DNA of 49,042 nt from Clostridia bacterium (GCA_017621655.1 JAGASS010000024.1:1-49042), one strand, 5' to 3'. Numbered from the stretch's first letter, positions 39,199 through 48,752 are shown. Translations and numbers: made by a program. The notes: generated from the sequence alone by a model not told the origin.

Positions 39199-41337
39199 TT
39201 ACTGTCTCTCCTTCTTCATGCGTGCAATACGTGCCTTGATAAGCTCAGGCATTTCAACCTCGGGAGCGTTCGGGTGGAGAAGCCAGGTAGCTGCCGCGTG
39301 TGTCTCCGTAATGTCGAAGAGGGGCGGCTCAAGCTCAAAGTCGATCTCAAGCGCATACTTGTTTCTTGCCGCAAATGCGTCTCCCTTGGGAGGATAGATC
39401 ATATTAGGAGGAGTTCCGGGTATCGATTCGAGCTTTTCGGTCGTCTCAAGGTCGGGCATAGAGCTGAGCAGTGCCCAGGTATAAGGATGTGCCGGCTCGT
39501 AGAATACTTCCTCTGAAGTACCGTGCTCGACGATCTTACCTGCGTACATAACCGCGATTCTGTCTGCCATGTTAGCAACGACGCCGAGGTTATGCGTGAT
39601 AAAGATTACCGAGAGGTTTCTCTCTGTCTTGATCTCCTTGATAAGATCGAGTATCTGCGCCTGGATCGTAACGTCGAGTGCCGTTGTCGGCTCGTCGCAG
39701 ATGAGGATGTCGGGGTTTGCGGAAAGAGCGATAGCAATAACTATTCTCTGTCTCATACCGCCCGAGAACTCGAAGGGATACTGGTTGAATCTCGTTGTCG
39801 GTTCAGGAATACCGACCTCCTCGAGAAGCTTGATCGCCTTTGCCTTAGCAATGCTCTTGTTCATCTTGACGGTGACTCTCGATGCCTGCTCCTTAAGGTA
39901 ATCAATTATCTCAATTACGCGCTCGTTCGTATTGATCGAGGCGTCGGCTGCGGTAGCGGCTTTGTAGTTCTCAATAACCGCTTCAAGCACCTTTACGATA
40001 TTCTCAAGCTTAAGATCGATGTCGACAATGACCTGCGGCTTAAGTACCCAGTCGGGTTCTCTGCCCTTCTTAAGCTCTTTATCGTACTTCTTCTTATTCT
40101 TGAGGTATATCTTTTCCTGGATAGGATTGTTCTTGATTCCGTCAAAGTAGCTCTGCACCGCACTTGCAAAAGCGGAATGGAAAACGTACTCGGTGCTGTT
40201 CTTCTTTACCGAAATACGGTCTATCGCCTTCGTAACCATCGGGGAAAGCTTCTTAACGTATGCGTTTGCCTTAGACGCCTTCGGGCTTCCACTCTTGAAG
40301 TATTCGAGAGCTTCTTCGAGATACGGAAGTGCTATCTGCTTTGCGGCAACCGACTTATTGTTCGAATATGCAACGCCCTTTTCAGCCATCGCAATAAAGT
40401 CAAGCATGAAGTTGCGGTCGAGATATTCGCGTGTCATTTCGTTCATTGCCGAAATGGAATATGCGGAAAGGTCCGCCTGAGGATTTGCCTTAAGGTAATA
40501 GCCGAGGGTAAAGAAGTTCGGCTTATCCTTCTTAAGCGCATTCTTGACAAGTGCGTATGCAGTGTCAAGCGTTGCCTTTACAGCATCGGGGTCGGGCTTG
40601 CCTGCAAGTGCCTTGAGCGCATTTGCACAGTTGACAGCCGCCTCATCCTGCTCGATAACGTAGGGATGGAAGGAAAGGACGAAGGTCTTATGAAGAGCTT
40701 TAAGCTCCTTTTTCCACTCGATCTTTCTCTGCTTTTCCATATAGAGATAGAGGTTTTCGATATCGACCTCTGCTCTCGTTGCGTTACCGTACGCATCGTT
40801 GAAGGCACTCTCAAGCTTCGTGCTTTCGATACAGAATCCATCGAAATACTTGAGCGCGGACGTGACCTGCGGCTTGCTGTTTACGCCGTTTGCGGCATCT
40901 GCGTCAATAATGCTTTTGCCGAGATTTTTAAGCAGCGTATTAAACGCGTGCTTCGCGTTTCTTTTACCCGTCTTTGCCTTGAGGATCATTGCCTCGGTCA
41001 GCTGCTGACCGACGCGCATAATCGGGTTCAAGCTAGACATCGGGTCCTGGAAGATCATCGCGATCTTGTCACCGCGGATCTTATGATATTCTTCTTCAGA
41101 AATTTTAAGTAAATCTTGTCCGTCGTAGAGGATTTCGCCGCCCTCGACGATAGAGTTACCGGCAAGAATACCCATAATCGCTTTACTCGTTACGGATTTT
41201 CCCGAGCCGGATTCACCGACTATCGCAAGTGTTTCGCCCTTATAAAGGTCGAAAGAGATATTTCTGACGGCTTTAACGATTCCACCCTGAGTACGGAATG
41301 ATATTTGCAGATTCTTTACTTCTAATTTCTTATCCAT
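39199..41337 (-). CDS. oppD: Oligopeptide ABC transporter ATPase OppD with about 375-residue insertion
   Basis: 712 residues, about twice the usual size. Walker A GESGSGKS (41-48), Q-loop Gln97 in MIFQDPMSSLNPIM, then an alpha-helical, Lys/Glu/Ala-rich segment from about 121 to 495. The canonical ATPase resumes with AKAIKLLEEVGIPEPTTRFN, signature FSGGMRQRIVIA (524 on), Walker B ILICDEP (544-550), D-loop and switch His582. The C-terminal oligo_HPY segment (HPYTWALLSSMP) is present. All catalytic motifs are intact, so the protein should be active. The insertion replaces the short helical linker that faces the permease side and shows no recognisable domain. Confidence 0.93.
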   Translation of the reverse strand: MDKKLEVKNLQISFRTQGGIVKAVRNISFDLYKGETLAIVGESGSGKSVTSKAIMGILAGNSIVEGGEILYDGQDLLKISEEEYHKIRGDKIAMIFQDPMSSLNPIMRVGQQLTEAMILKAKTGKRNAKHAFNTLLKNLGKSIIDADAANGVNSKPQVTSALKYFDGFCIESTKLESAFNDAYGNATRAEVDIENLYLYMEKQRKIEWKKELKALHKTFVLSFHPYVIEQDEAAVNCANALKALAGKPDPDAVKATLDTAYALVKNALKKDKPNFFTLGYYLKANPQADLSAYSISAMNEMTREYLDRNFMLDFIAMAEKGVAYSNNKSVAAKQIALPYLEEALEYFKSGSPKASKANAYVKKLSPMVTKAIDRISVKKNSTEYVFHSAFASAVQSYFDGIKNNPIQEKIYLKNKKKYDKELKKGREPDWVLKPQVIVDIDLKLENIVKVLEAVIENYKAATAADASINTNERVIEIIDYLKEQASRVTVKMNKSIAKAKAIKLLEEVGIPEPTTRFNQYPFEFSGGMRQRIVIAIALSANPDILICDEPTTALDVTIQAQILDLIKEIKTERNLSVIFITHNLGVVANMADRIAVMYAGKIVEHGTSEEVFYEPAHPYTWALLSSMPDLETTEKLESIPGTPPNMIYPPKGDAFAARNKYALEIDFELEPPLFDITETHAAATWLLHPNAPEVEMPELIKARIARMKKERQ

Positions 41338-41376
41338 AAATCAACATTCCTTTCTTACAATTTGGTATCGTATCCT

Positions 41377-42936
41377 TTATTCCTCATTACCGCGGAGCGA
41401 CGGGTTGAAGGCGTCGCGCAGACCGTTACCGAAGAGGTTGAAGCTGAGCATCAACAAGCTGATAAAGATCGACGGGAAGAGGATCATATGCGGGAAGGTA
41501 AACAGATAGTTCTGACCTGTTGCGAGAAGCGTACCTACGCTCGTCATGTTACCCGTACTGAGGTTGATGATTCCGAGGTAGGAAAGCGAGGTCTCGGAGA
41601 AGATTACGCCCGGGATCACGAGAACGGAGCCGGTAATAAGGGTTCCGATCGCGTTCGGGAAGATATGCTTAAACATAATTCTTCTGTCGCGAGCGCCAAG
41701 CGTTCTTGCAACGAGAACGTATTCCTGATTCTTGAAGCGGTAGAACTGCATTCTCGTTCTTGCTGCCATTCCGACCCAACCGGTCGCGAAGAAGGAGATG
41801 AAGAGAATGACTATATGCGAAGCGTTGAGGTGGTACTTGAGAAGGGTAATAACGATCATCGAAGGGATCGAGCCGAGAATATCGACGATTCTCTCCATGA
41901 TAAGGTCGACCTTACCGCCGTAGTAGCCCTCAATAGCGCCGTAGATAGCGCCGACAACGAGGTTTACGGATGCAACAATAATCGCAAGAATGAACGAGAA
42001 GCGCGCGCCGCTAGCAAGTCCTGAGAAAATGTCCATACCGTAATTGTTTGCTCCGAGAAGAAAACTCGGCTTTGTGATTCCGTCGCCCGCCTTATCGTGG
42101 ATATACTTGTAATACTCGTAGTAGTCTACTCGGACGTTCCACATATTACCGCCCTTCTCTTCCGCATAGCGGTAGAGCTTGGTGTCGCCCTCCCAAAGCA
42201 TCTTCGAGGTATACTTATCGTCATCGGGGCTTTCGGTATCTGTCCAATAAATGTTCTTAAAGTTACCGTTTTCGTCAAAGACGATCTCGGTCTTTCTTCC
42301 GTTTCCGAGCCGTGTCTCGTACCAAATGTTTGCGTTGTTAATATCCTGTTCTGCCTGCGGACGCTTCGCGGGATCGGTCATCGGGTAGATGATCTGCACG
42401 TTATGCTCATCCTGATATTTTTGGAGAGCAACGTATTCATCGTATTTCAAAAGCGCGTACTTTATACCGACTACGTTATATGTATCGAGACGGAACTTAT
42501 AAAGCTGTCTCTCTTTACCCATATAGGTATCCGTCACGACCTTTGGCTTGGTCATAATGACCTTTCTGCCCTTGATTTCAAGCTCAATCGCGCGATACTG
42601 ATCGTAGGTTTGTTTAGTAAGCTCCTTTTCCTGACCGCCATCCCAGAAGTGAATGCCGTGCTTATAGAAAAACTCGTTTCTCGGAAGACAGTATGCATAA
42701 TTTGGGTCTTTGTCTTTAACCTGATAGGGAGTAAGCATCGGACCAAATATTGCAAAAAGAATGAGAAAGCCGATAATGAAGGTCGCGACTATCGACGCTT
42801 TATTACGTGCGAAACGTCTGAAGGCGTCCTGAAGATAGGAAACGGGCTTTGTTTCAAGCTTTTTATCGTGAAGTCTTTCATCAACGTTATGGAAGACAAA
42901 TTTTTCTTTCGAAATCTGATAATCCTGCGCTCTCAT
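41377..42936 (-). CDS. oppC: Oligopeptide ABC transporter permease OppC with large extracytoplasmic insertion
   Basis: 519 residues, against about 300 normally. The N-terminal OppC_N segment and TM1 (IVATFIIGFLILFAIFGPML, about 49-68) are followed by an extra hydrophilic region at about 75-290. Then the canonical core starts LLGANNYGMDIFSGLASGAR, with helices and the EAA-type loop RTLGARDRRIMFKHIFPNA. The insertion sits in the outer loop, where it could contact the binding protein. The ATG follows the oppB stop directly (TAAATG). Confidence 0.92.
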   Translation of the reverse strand: MRAQDYQISKEKFVFHNVDERLHDKKLETKPVSYLQDAFRRFARNKASIVATFIIGFLILFAIFGPMLTPYQVKDKDPNYAYCLPRNEFFYKHGIHFWDGGQEKELTKQTYDQYRAIELEIKGRKVIMTKPKVVTDTYMGKERQLYKFRLDTYNVVGIKYALLKYDEYVALQKYQDEHNVQIIYPMTDPAKRPQAEQDINNANIWYETRLGNGRKTEIVFDENGNFKNIYWTDTESPDDDKYTSKMLWEGDTKLYRYAEEKGGNMWNVRVDYYEYYKYIHDKAGDGITKPSFLLGANNYGMDIFSGLASGARFSFILAIIVASVNLVVGAIYGAIEGYYGGKVDLIMERIVDILGSIPSMIVITLLKYHLNASHIVILFISFFATGWVGMAARTRMQFYRFKNQEYVLVARTLGARDRRIMFKHIFPNAIGTLITGSVLVIPGVIFSETSLSYLGIINLSTGNMTSVGTLLATGQNYLFTFPHMILFPSIFISLLMLSFNLFGNGLRDAFNPSLRGNEE

Positions 42937-43902
42937 TTACTTCGCCCCCATTCTGATTCTCGGGTCTATGATACCGTAGGACAGGTCAATAACAAGCGTT
43001 GCCGCAAGTCCTACCAACAGGTAAAAGGCGGAGAGCATCATAAAGAAGTCATAGTCCTTGCTGTTGATCGCGGCGAGATAAAGGCCGCCGACACCGGGAA
43101 TCGCAAATATCTTTTCGATAACAAGCGATCCGGAGAGAACGCTGATAAACTCGCCAATAATCGACGGGAATATCGGCACCATAGCGTTACGTAGCGCGTG
43201 GCGCGTCGTTGCCTGGGATTTTGTAAGACCCTTAGTTCTTGCTAGAAGCATAAATTCGCTCGTAAGAACCTCGGTAAGCTCTGCACGCGTACCGCGAGCA
43301 TAACCTGCTATCGAGCCGAACGACATAGACAGGACTGCGGGTATCATCGATTTGAACATATCGATCGAGAAATAATCGTAGCCGGGATTCATTGTCTTCG
43401 GGAAGAGGTTTAGCTCAAAGCAGAGTATATAAAGAACGAGCGATGCGTAAACGAACGAGGGCACGGAAATAAATACCATAACGAGAGTTGATATGGTATG
43501 GTCCTGCCACTTATTCTTCTTAAGCGCCGCAAAAATACCGAGCGCAATTCCGATCGGTACGGCAAAAAGTGATGAGTAAATATTGATCAGTATCGTAGGC
43601 GGGAGCATCTTGGTAAAGGTATCCCATACGTCAGCCCCTTGGAATTCGGGCATATTGATTCCTATACCGAAGTCGCCGTCTAAAACGATACGCTTTATGT
43701 ACAGTCCGAGCTGTTCGAGGATCGGCTTGTTATATCCGCGCGCCTCCATCAGGTTTTTCAGTTTTTCCGGATCTTCTCCGAAGCCAACCTTATCGACGTT
43801 TACCGGCAGAAGTTTAATAAGTACAAAGCACATTACAAAGATAATTGAAAAGGTCATGAGCATAAGCCCGATTCTTTTCAAAATATATTTGAACATGTAC
43901 AT
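42937..43902 (-). CDS. oppB: Oligopeptide ABC transporter permease OppB
   Basis: 321 residues, normal size. N-terminal helix KYILKRIGLMLMTFSIIFVM, the loop after it, and the permease core with EAA-type motif LARTKGLTKSQATTRHALRN. The end is LVIDLSYGIIDPRIRMGAK, a typical OppB/DppB C-terminus. AAGGAG lies ten bases before the ATG. It forms the channel with OppC. Confidence 0.95.
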   Translation of the reverse strand: MYMFKYILKRIGLMLMTFSIIFVMCFVLIKLLPVNVDKVGFGEDPEKLKNLMEARGYNKPILEQLGLYIKRIVLDGDFGIGINMPEFQGADVWDTFTKMLPPTILINIYSSLFAVPIGIALGIFAALKKNKWQDHTISTLVMVFISVPSFVYASLVLYILCFELNLFPKTMNPGYDYFSIDMFKSMIPAVLSMSFGSIAGYARGTRAELTEVLTSEFMLLARTKGLTKSQATTRHALRNAMVPIFPSIIGEFISVLSGSLVIEKIFAIPGVGGLYLAAINSKDYDFFMMLSAFYLLVGLAATLVIDLSYGIIDPRIRMGAK

Positions 43903-43952
43903 ATTGACAGTCTCCTTTCACTGCATTTGACAACATACAAACGGCGAAGAAA

Positions 43953-43975
43953 GGGGGACAGTAAAACCATCCCCC
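43953..43975 (-). terminator. G/C hairpin between oppA and oppB
   Basis: Minus strand GGGGG, 13-base loop, CCCCC, then TTTCTT. A weak terminator or stabilising hairpin that would give more oppA than downstream mRNA, common between binding-protein and permease genes. Confidence 0.45.
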
Positions 43976-44006
43976 CATTTTCGTTAAAACCGTTTAAGAC
44001 GGTAGA

Positions 44007-46511
44007 TTATTTGTAGTTAAGCTTGCCGTCTTCTGCCTTGACGTTAGCTCTCCATCCAGCGTCGTCCATATTGAACTTCATATACTTGATTCCGCCGTAG
44101 CCCATAAAGGTGTTGTACTCGTAGGTTACGTAGTCAAGCTTGTAGGATAGAAGCGAAGCGCTGAAGGTATTGTAGGTAGGAACCGAATAACCCTTAAGGA
44201 GAACTTCCTTTTCAAGGGCAGCGATAAGCTGGAGTCTCTGAGACTCTGCAAGAGCCGCGGAAGACCAGTTGTATTTAGCACCGGTAGCGCCGTTAAGGCA
44301 GTCGTACCATTCCATAAGAGACATAGTCTCAGTGATGTCTGCGCCGTTCTCGCCAACGCCCTTCATGGTGAAGGTCATCATCTGCTTAGTGGTATCCCAA
44401 CCTGCAGAGAATGCAGTTCCGGGATCAAGATAAGCGAGGAGGAAGTAGCCGGGGTCCCAAGCTGCGCCGGACCAACCGCCCATGCAGATCTCGTACTTAC
44501 CTGCCATAAAGTCATCAGCCCATGCATCGGAGAAGTCCTGAATCTTGAAGGTAAGCTTACCTTCGAGGGGAGTGCCCTTTACAGCTTCTTTCCAAGCAGT
44601 GGTGAGGTAGTCGTAGTGTCTCTGAACGGACTCGTTGATTGCACCGGTACCGAAGACGAGCTCAACCTTATCGTCAGCAGTCATAGTGCCTGCAGCGATA
44701 GCGTCGTTGTATGCCTTGGTGAAGAGTGCCTTTGCAGCGTCGAGGTCGTAACCAGTGATAGCGTTTACAGCGTCGTCAAGAGTAGGATACTTGGTAGTAT
44801 CGGTGTAGTCAACGTTGTAAACCTCGCAGAGAACCTTCTTAGCTTCATCGGTGTCACGGAATACGCCGCCGTTAGCAACGTCGTAGTAGTGCATCGAGTT
44901 GAAGAGACCGAAGCCCTGCTTAGATGCGGTGGTGCACTTTGCAGTATAGTCTGCACGATTGATAGAAAGGGAAAGTGCCTTTCTGAAGTCGGCGTAGCCA
45001 AGGATCTCCTTATCGATGCCCTGAGCGTTGCCGTTATCGTCCTTTTCATTAGCAGAAAGTGCTTCTCCCATGGACTGGAGCTGGAGAGAACCAACGTAGT
45101 CATCAGGAGTGAAGTATGCTCTTTCGGAGTTCTTATAGTCCTGAGCAATGGAAACGTCGATACCGATACCGTCGATTTCACCTGCCTGGAACTTAAGCCA
45201 TGCGGTGTTCCATTCCTTGATGGTCTCGCAAACGATACGGTCGGTCTGGTAAAGACCTTCGTTTTCCTTAACGCCGTAGCCATACCAGTTCTCATTCTTC
45301 TCGAGGATGTATGCCTTACCGGACTGGAAGAAGGTGAGCTTGTAGGGGCCCCAAGAAGCGGTGGTCTTTACAGAGCTGTTGTACTTAGAGGTCCACAGGG
45401 TAGAACCTGCAACGGGCTCAACCTTGTTTGCCTCATACTTTGCCTTGTGAACAAGGGGAAGAGATGCGAAGTTGTATGCTGCCTTGTAGGTGAGGTTGCC
45501 CTCTTCGTCAAGAAGGTCAAGTGCCTTCTCGAGAACTACAACGATCTCGTACTCGTTTTCGCCAACGAAGATACCGACCTTTTCCCAATCAACTTTGGGA
45601 TACTCGCTGTCGGTCAGGAAGAAGTGAAGCTCTTCGTTCGGCTCGGTCTGCCACCACTTGATGAGTGCGTCCCAAGCTGCCTTCATCTCAGCGTCTGCCT
45701 TGATCTCAGCGAAGGTCTTGCCTTCCATCTTAGCTGCAACCTCTGCAGTGAATGCAGAGTCAGCAAGGTAGTTGGCGATGAGGTATGCTGCGCACTTTGC
45801 TGCGTCATAGCTTGCAGGGAAGCCCATGCTTGTTCTCAGATAGCACTGCTCAAGAAGGGTCTTATCGTTAACGATAGCACCGGGAGCAGCAAGGGTGAAT
45901 ATCAGGGAAGCATCAAGGTCTTCGGAATAGGTTTCAGCAGTAGGAGCGCCGAGACCTGCCTGACCCTGCTTTGCGTAGCCCTTAGCGTTAGCGATGATGG
46001 TAGCGCCTACGTAGAAGGAGTCTGCACGGTAATTCTGGAAATCAGGGTTAAGCTGTTCCTTCATGGTGTACACGAAGTCCTCTGCCTTGATAGCTGTGCC
46101 GTCGTCCCACTTAAGGTCGTTACGGAGAGTGATAGCGTAAGCCATGTACTTGTCGCCCTGGATATTCCAAGCTTCCTTGTACTTAGCGGTTACGTCTTCG
46201 AGCTTAGTTGCTGCTTCGTAAATGATTTCAAATTCGCCGGGGACAATCTTGCCCTCTGCGTCGTACTTGAAATCGAAACCAAAGAAGCTGGAACCGATGT
46301 AGGACATGATCTGAGTATCATTGTTGTCCTGATAGGTAAGCTCATTCCAGTTGGAGGGCGAGAGAGCTGTATAAGTATTATAGGTATATTCGCCGGCCTT
46401 GGTGAAGATAAGCTGAATGCCATCTTTCTTCTCTGCACAAGAAGTGAAAGCCGCACAAATCATAACTACGAGAAGCAGTCCCGCCACAATGCGTTTTGCC
46501 ATAGTTTTCAT
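44007..46511 (-). CDS. oppA: Oligopeptide-binding lipoprotein OppA, enlarged
   Basis: 834 residues, against about 540 for typical family 5 binding proteins. Lipoprotein signal KRIVAGLLLVVMICAAFTSC with lipobox Cys25. Family 5 motifs follow: YAITLRNDLKWDDGTAIKAEDFVYT, FRKALSLSINRADY and the C-terminal DAWADDFMAGKYEICMGGWS. Extra length lies in the region about 165-330 (Ala/Glu-rich, containing YLIANYLADSAFTAEVAAKM) and around 600. Captures peptides outside the membrane for OppBCDF. A consensus promoter lies upstream. First gene of the operon. Confidence 0.93.
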   Translation of the reverse strand: MKTMAKRIVAGLLLVVMICAAFTSCAEKKDGIQLIFTKAGEYTYNTYTALSPSNWNELTYQDNNDTQIMSYIGSSFFGFDFKYDAEGKIVPGEFEIIYEAATKLEDVTAKYKEAWNIQGDKYMAYAITLRNDLKWDDGTAIKAEDFVYTMKEQLNPDFQNYRADSFYVGATIIANAKGYAKQGQAGLGAPTAETYSEDLDASLIFTLAAPGAIVNDKTLLEQCYLRTSMGFPASYDAAKCAAYLIANYLADSAFTAEVAAKMEGKTFAEIKADAEMKAAWDALIKWWQTEPNEELHFFLTDSEYPKVDWEKVGIFVGENEYEIVVVLEKALDLLDEEGNLTYKAAYNFASLPLVHKAKYEANKVEPVAGSTLWTSKYNSSVKTTASWGPYKLTFFQSGKAYILEKNENWYGYGVKENEGLYQTDRIVCETIKEWNTAWLKFQAGEIDGIGIDVSIAQDYKNSERAYFTPDDYVGSLQLQSMGEALSANEKDDNGNAQGIDKEILGYADFRKALSLSINRADYTAKCTTASKQGFGLFNSMHYYDVANGGVFRDTDEAKKVLCEVYNVDYTDTTKYPTLDDAVNAITGYDLDAAKALFTKAYNDAIAAGTMTADDKVELVFGTGAINESVQRHYDYLTTAWKEAVKGTPLEGKLTFKIQDFSDAWADDFMAGKYEICMGGWSGAAWDPGYFLLAYLDPGTAFSAGWDTTKQMMTFTMKGVGENGADITETMSLMEWYDCLNGATGAKYNWSSAALAESQRLQLIAALEKEVLLKGYSVPTYNTFSASLLSYKLDYVTYEYNTFMGYGGIKYMKFNMDDAGWRANVKAEDGKLNYK

Positions 46512-46545
46512 TGTTTTTTCTACCTTTCAGTAAAGATTTTATGTA

Positions 46546-46574
46546 ATTATAGCACACGAAACCAGTTCAGTCAA
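46546..46574 (-). promoter_or_regulatory. Sigma-A promoter of the opp operon
   Basis: Minus strand: TTGACT (46574-46569), 17-base spacer, TATAAT (46551-46546), about 35 bases before the oppA ATG. Confidence 0.85.
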
Positions 46575-46951
46575 GTCCATTTTCAAAAAAAGTTAATAAT
46601 TATGAAGGATTTTCGAGAAAAAATTGCAAAAATTTACGGCGTTTGAATATTATTTCGAATAAATGAATATTCAACGTGGAAATTTCGGGGGCGACGGTTT
46701 CATTTTGAGGATAATCGGTTTTCTTTCCCTTGAAAACGGCGGCGTTGCCGCCGACACTTTCCCTGAGAGGAAGGCAAGAGGGCGTTCCGATGCTTCGGTA
46801 CGTTGTTTGTAGGGGGCGACGTCCTCGACGCCCCGCGCAAAAACGATGTTACATTCGTTTCAATGCCCTCTCCGGCACTCCGTGCCACCTCTCCCGAAGG
46901 GCGAGGCAAGACGACGCGGAGAATCTTCGCCGCGCTTTCACAGGGCGAGGA
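46575..46951. repeat. Intergenic region with dispersed repeat unit
   Basis: AT-rich up to about 46720. Then GGCGGCGTTGCCGCC (a hairpin, about 46739-46753), and at 46806-46865 a TGTAGGGGGCGACGTCCTCG unit followed by GCGCAAAAACGATGTTAC. A CTCTCCCGAAGGGCGAG-like stretch follows. No gene seen. Confidence 0.65.
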
Positions 46952-46976
46952 AAAAAGCACCCTTGCGGGTGCTTTG
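46952..46976 (-). terminator. Intrinsic terminator after the DUF4091 gene
   Basis: Minus strand AAAGCACCC-GCAA-GGGTGCTTTTTTCC, 26 bases beyond the stop at 47003. Confidence 0.85.
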
Positions 46977-47002
46977 GGGAGTCTTATATCACAGACATTA
47001 AG

Positions 47003-48580
47003 TCAGACCTTTTCGTAAGCATCGAAAAGATCGTCTGTGATCTTGTCGAATTCGGGAACGTCCTTGATGTAATCGTCAAACGCATAGAAGGCGCGGCGGC
47101 AAAGCTCGTCCGCTTCCTTCTTATCGGAAAGCGAAAGCGCACGGAGGATCTCGTAGTCCTCAACTCCGCACTTCATCTGCATATAGCGGAGAGACAGGAG
47201 AACCTGATCCTCATACGGATATACGATATTGCACTCGCCTGCGGGAAGTCCTACGCTTGCGCTTGTTTCTTCAAACGGTTTACATTCGTGATCGAAGAAA
47301 TTGTAGCCCCAATGAAGGAATCCCGTGAGATTATGGCGGTAGTTACCCCAGTGAAGAAGTCGGGTATTAAGAAGCGGAGCGTCTATATGTCTGTTAAGGA
47401 AGCGTCCGCCCGGCATATTGCAAGTATAGAACCAAAGCTCGTTATAGTCGTCGCGGAGCGCCTCGAAATCGTTTTTGTTGAGCTGATAGTAGTGATCCTT
47501 CGGAACGTAAATATCAAGAGCATCTTCAACGAAGTATATTTCTATAGCGTCGATGAGCTTGATTCCGGGCAGATACTTGCGGTAGATTCCGCAGAGGATT
47601 CTGAAATCACTTGCAACTCTTTCCTTTGGCTCGTCGCTTACGTGTACGATCGAAATGTCTCGCCAGCCGTTTTCGTTAAGGAAGGCGTTAAACTGAACGA
47701 GATACGCGGTAAGATATTTTCTGCCGTTCGTCGAAAGGCAGTTAAGCTCGCGGTCGTTATCGGATCTGTCCTTGACAAGGAAGGGAGGCGACGACCAAGA
47801 CGGACGGTGGAGGATATGCGACCACTCGAGCGTCTTCATTCCGCATTCGAGAGCAAGCTCTGCCCAGCGTTTTGCCACAGAAAAATCGAAAACGTACTTT
47901 CCGTCTACCTTCTTGCACTTATACATACGTGGAAGGTCAACGAAGAAAATGTAGTTCTTGCAGTCGATGAGCGTCTTCATGTACTTTTTGAACATTTCTT
48001 CGTGCTCGGGCGAGCCGTATTCGAGACCGTGCATTGCAGACATGCTCTGTACCCACGACCAGTTAGAGAGCGCAAGCGTGCTTTCGGGAAGAGATTTTTT
48101 GCCGACTGTAAGAGTCATCGGCACTTCTATCGAAGCATCATCAAACGAGACAACTATCTTTCCGTCTCTGACGCCGCTTTCAGCATCTTTTTCGGGACAG
48201 AAGGATACGTAATACGCCTCGGTTTCTCTTTCGACCTTTATGCCCTCGATCGGGAAAAGCGGATCGTAAGCGCGGTACGGCGCGGGACGCACCCTGTCTC
48301 TCTTAAGATCACGCCACTCGCCGCCCGTAAGGTCGCCGCACTGATAATCGTTTGTATTTCTGTTGACGCCGACGTCCATTTCTCTAAATGCCTGAACCTT
48401 TACGCCGTCAAGTCCGACGGTCTTAATCTCGACTGCCGCGCCGACTTTAAGTCCGTCAACAAGGATCTGAATTGCGCCCGTCTGATCCTTGAGAAGCTTG
48501 AGCGATGCGGTTTTTCTGCCGTCGGAAACGACCGAGTCGGGAAACACCCATTCGTTCATGCTGAAAATTTCATAGTTCAT
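47003..48580 (-). CDS. DUF4091-domain glycosidase-like protein
   Basis: 525 residues, no signal peptide, so cytoplasmic. An N-terminal beta-rich part (1-160) is followed by a TIM-barrel-like region with ISIVHVSDEPKERVASDF, where the DEP sequence is a typical acidic active-site motif. The C-terminal DUF4091 signature is ELWFYTCNMPGGRFLNRHID, then LLHWGNYRHNLTGFLHWGYN and EDYEILRAL. DUF4091 proteins are related to glycoside hydrolases; the substrate is unknown. GGAGG lies eight bases before the ATG. Monocistronic with its own promoter and terminator. Confidence 0.88.
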   Translation of the reverse strand: MNYEIFSMNEWVFPDSVVSDGRKTASLKLLKDQTGAIQILVDGLKVGAAVEIKTVGLDGVKVQAFREMDVGVNRNTNDYQCGDLTGGEWRDLKRDRVRPAPYRAYDPLFPIEGIKVERETEAYYVSFCPEKDAESGVRDGKIVVSFDDASIEVPMTLTVGKKSLPESTLALSNWSWVQSMSAMHGLEYGSPEHEEMFKKYMKTLIDCKNYIFFVDLPRMYKCKKVDGKYVFDFSVAKRWAELALECGMKTLEWSHILHRPSWSSPPFLVKDRSDNDRELNCLSTNGRKYLTAYLVQFNAFLNENGWRDISIVHVSDEPKERVASDFRILCGIYRKYLPGIKLIDAIEIYFVEDALDIYVPKDHYYQLNKNDFEALRDDYNELWFYTCNMPGGRFLNRHIDAPLLNTRLLHWGNYRHNLTGFLHWGYNFFDHECKPFEETSASVGLPAGECNIVYPYEDQVLLSLRYMQMKCGVEDYEILRALSLSDKKEADELCRRAFYAFDDYIKDVPEFDKITDDLFDAYEKV

Positions 48581-48612
48581 AAATTGCCTCCGTGAATGTT
48601 TTTGCTTGGGTT

Positions 48613-48641
48613 ATTATATCATTTTAGGATAATAAAGTCAA
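48613..48641 (-). promoter_or_regulatory. Sigma-A promoter of the DUF4091 gene
   Basis: Minus strand: TTGACT (48641-48636), 17-base spacer, TATAAT (48618-48613), about 33 bases before the ATG. Confidence 0.85.
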
Positions 48642-48682
48642 CTAATATGCCAAAAATCAAAGGGGCCGATACTTCTCCATGT

Positions 48683-48733
48683 TGTTTGTAGGGCGGGGGT
48701 TTACTCCCGCCGCATAAAAACAATGTTACTTCG
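48683..48733 (+). repeat. Dispersed repeat unit (TGTAGGG family)
   Basis: TTTGTAGGGCGGGGGTTTAC, hairpin partner CTCCCGCC, then GCATAAAAACAATGTTAC and TTCGTTTC. Same tail as in the units near 23690 and 46840. Confidence 0.75.
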
Positions 48734-48752
48734 TTTCCGTTCACCTCATCCA

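Noticed and set aside
39523..41112. 529-codon open frame on the plus strand
   Set aside because: Antisense to oppD, including its insertion; composition rich in Leu, Arg and Cys as in shadow frames.
44616..46646. 676-codon open frame on the plus strand
   Set aside because: It lies antisense to oppA, whose protein is clearly recognisable. The product has no family features, and the codon pattern is the mirror of a real gene.
46730..48595. 621-codon open frame on the plus strand
   Set aside because: Antisense to the DUF4091 gene and starts within dispersed repeats; no ribosome site or known motif.
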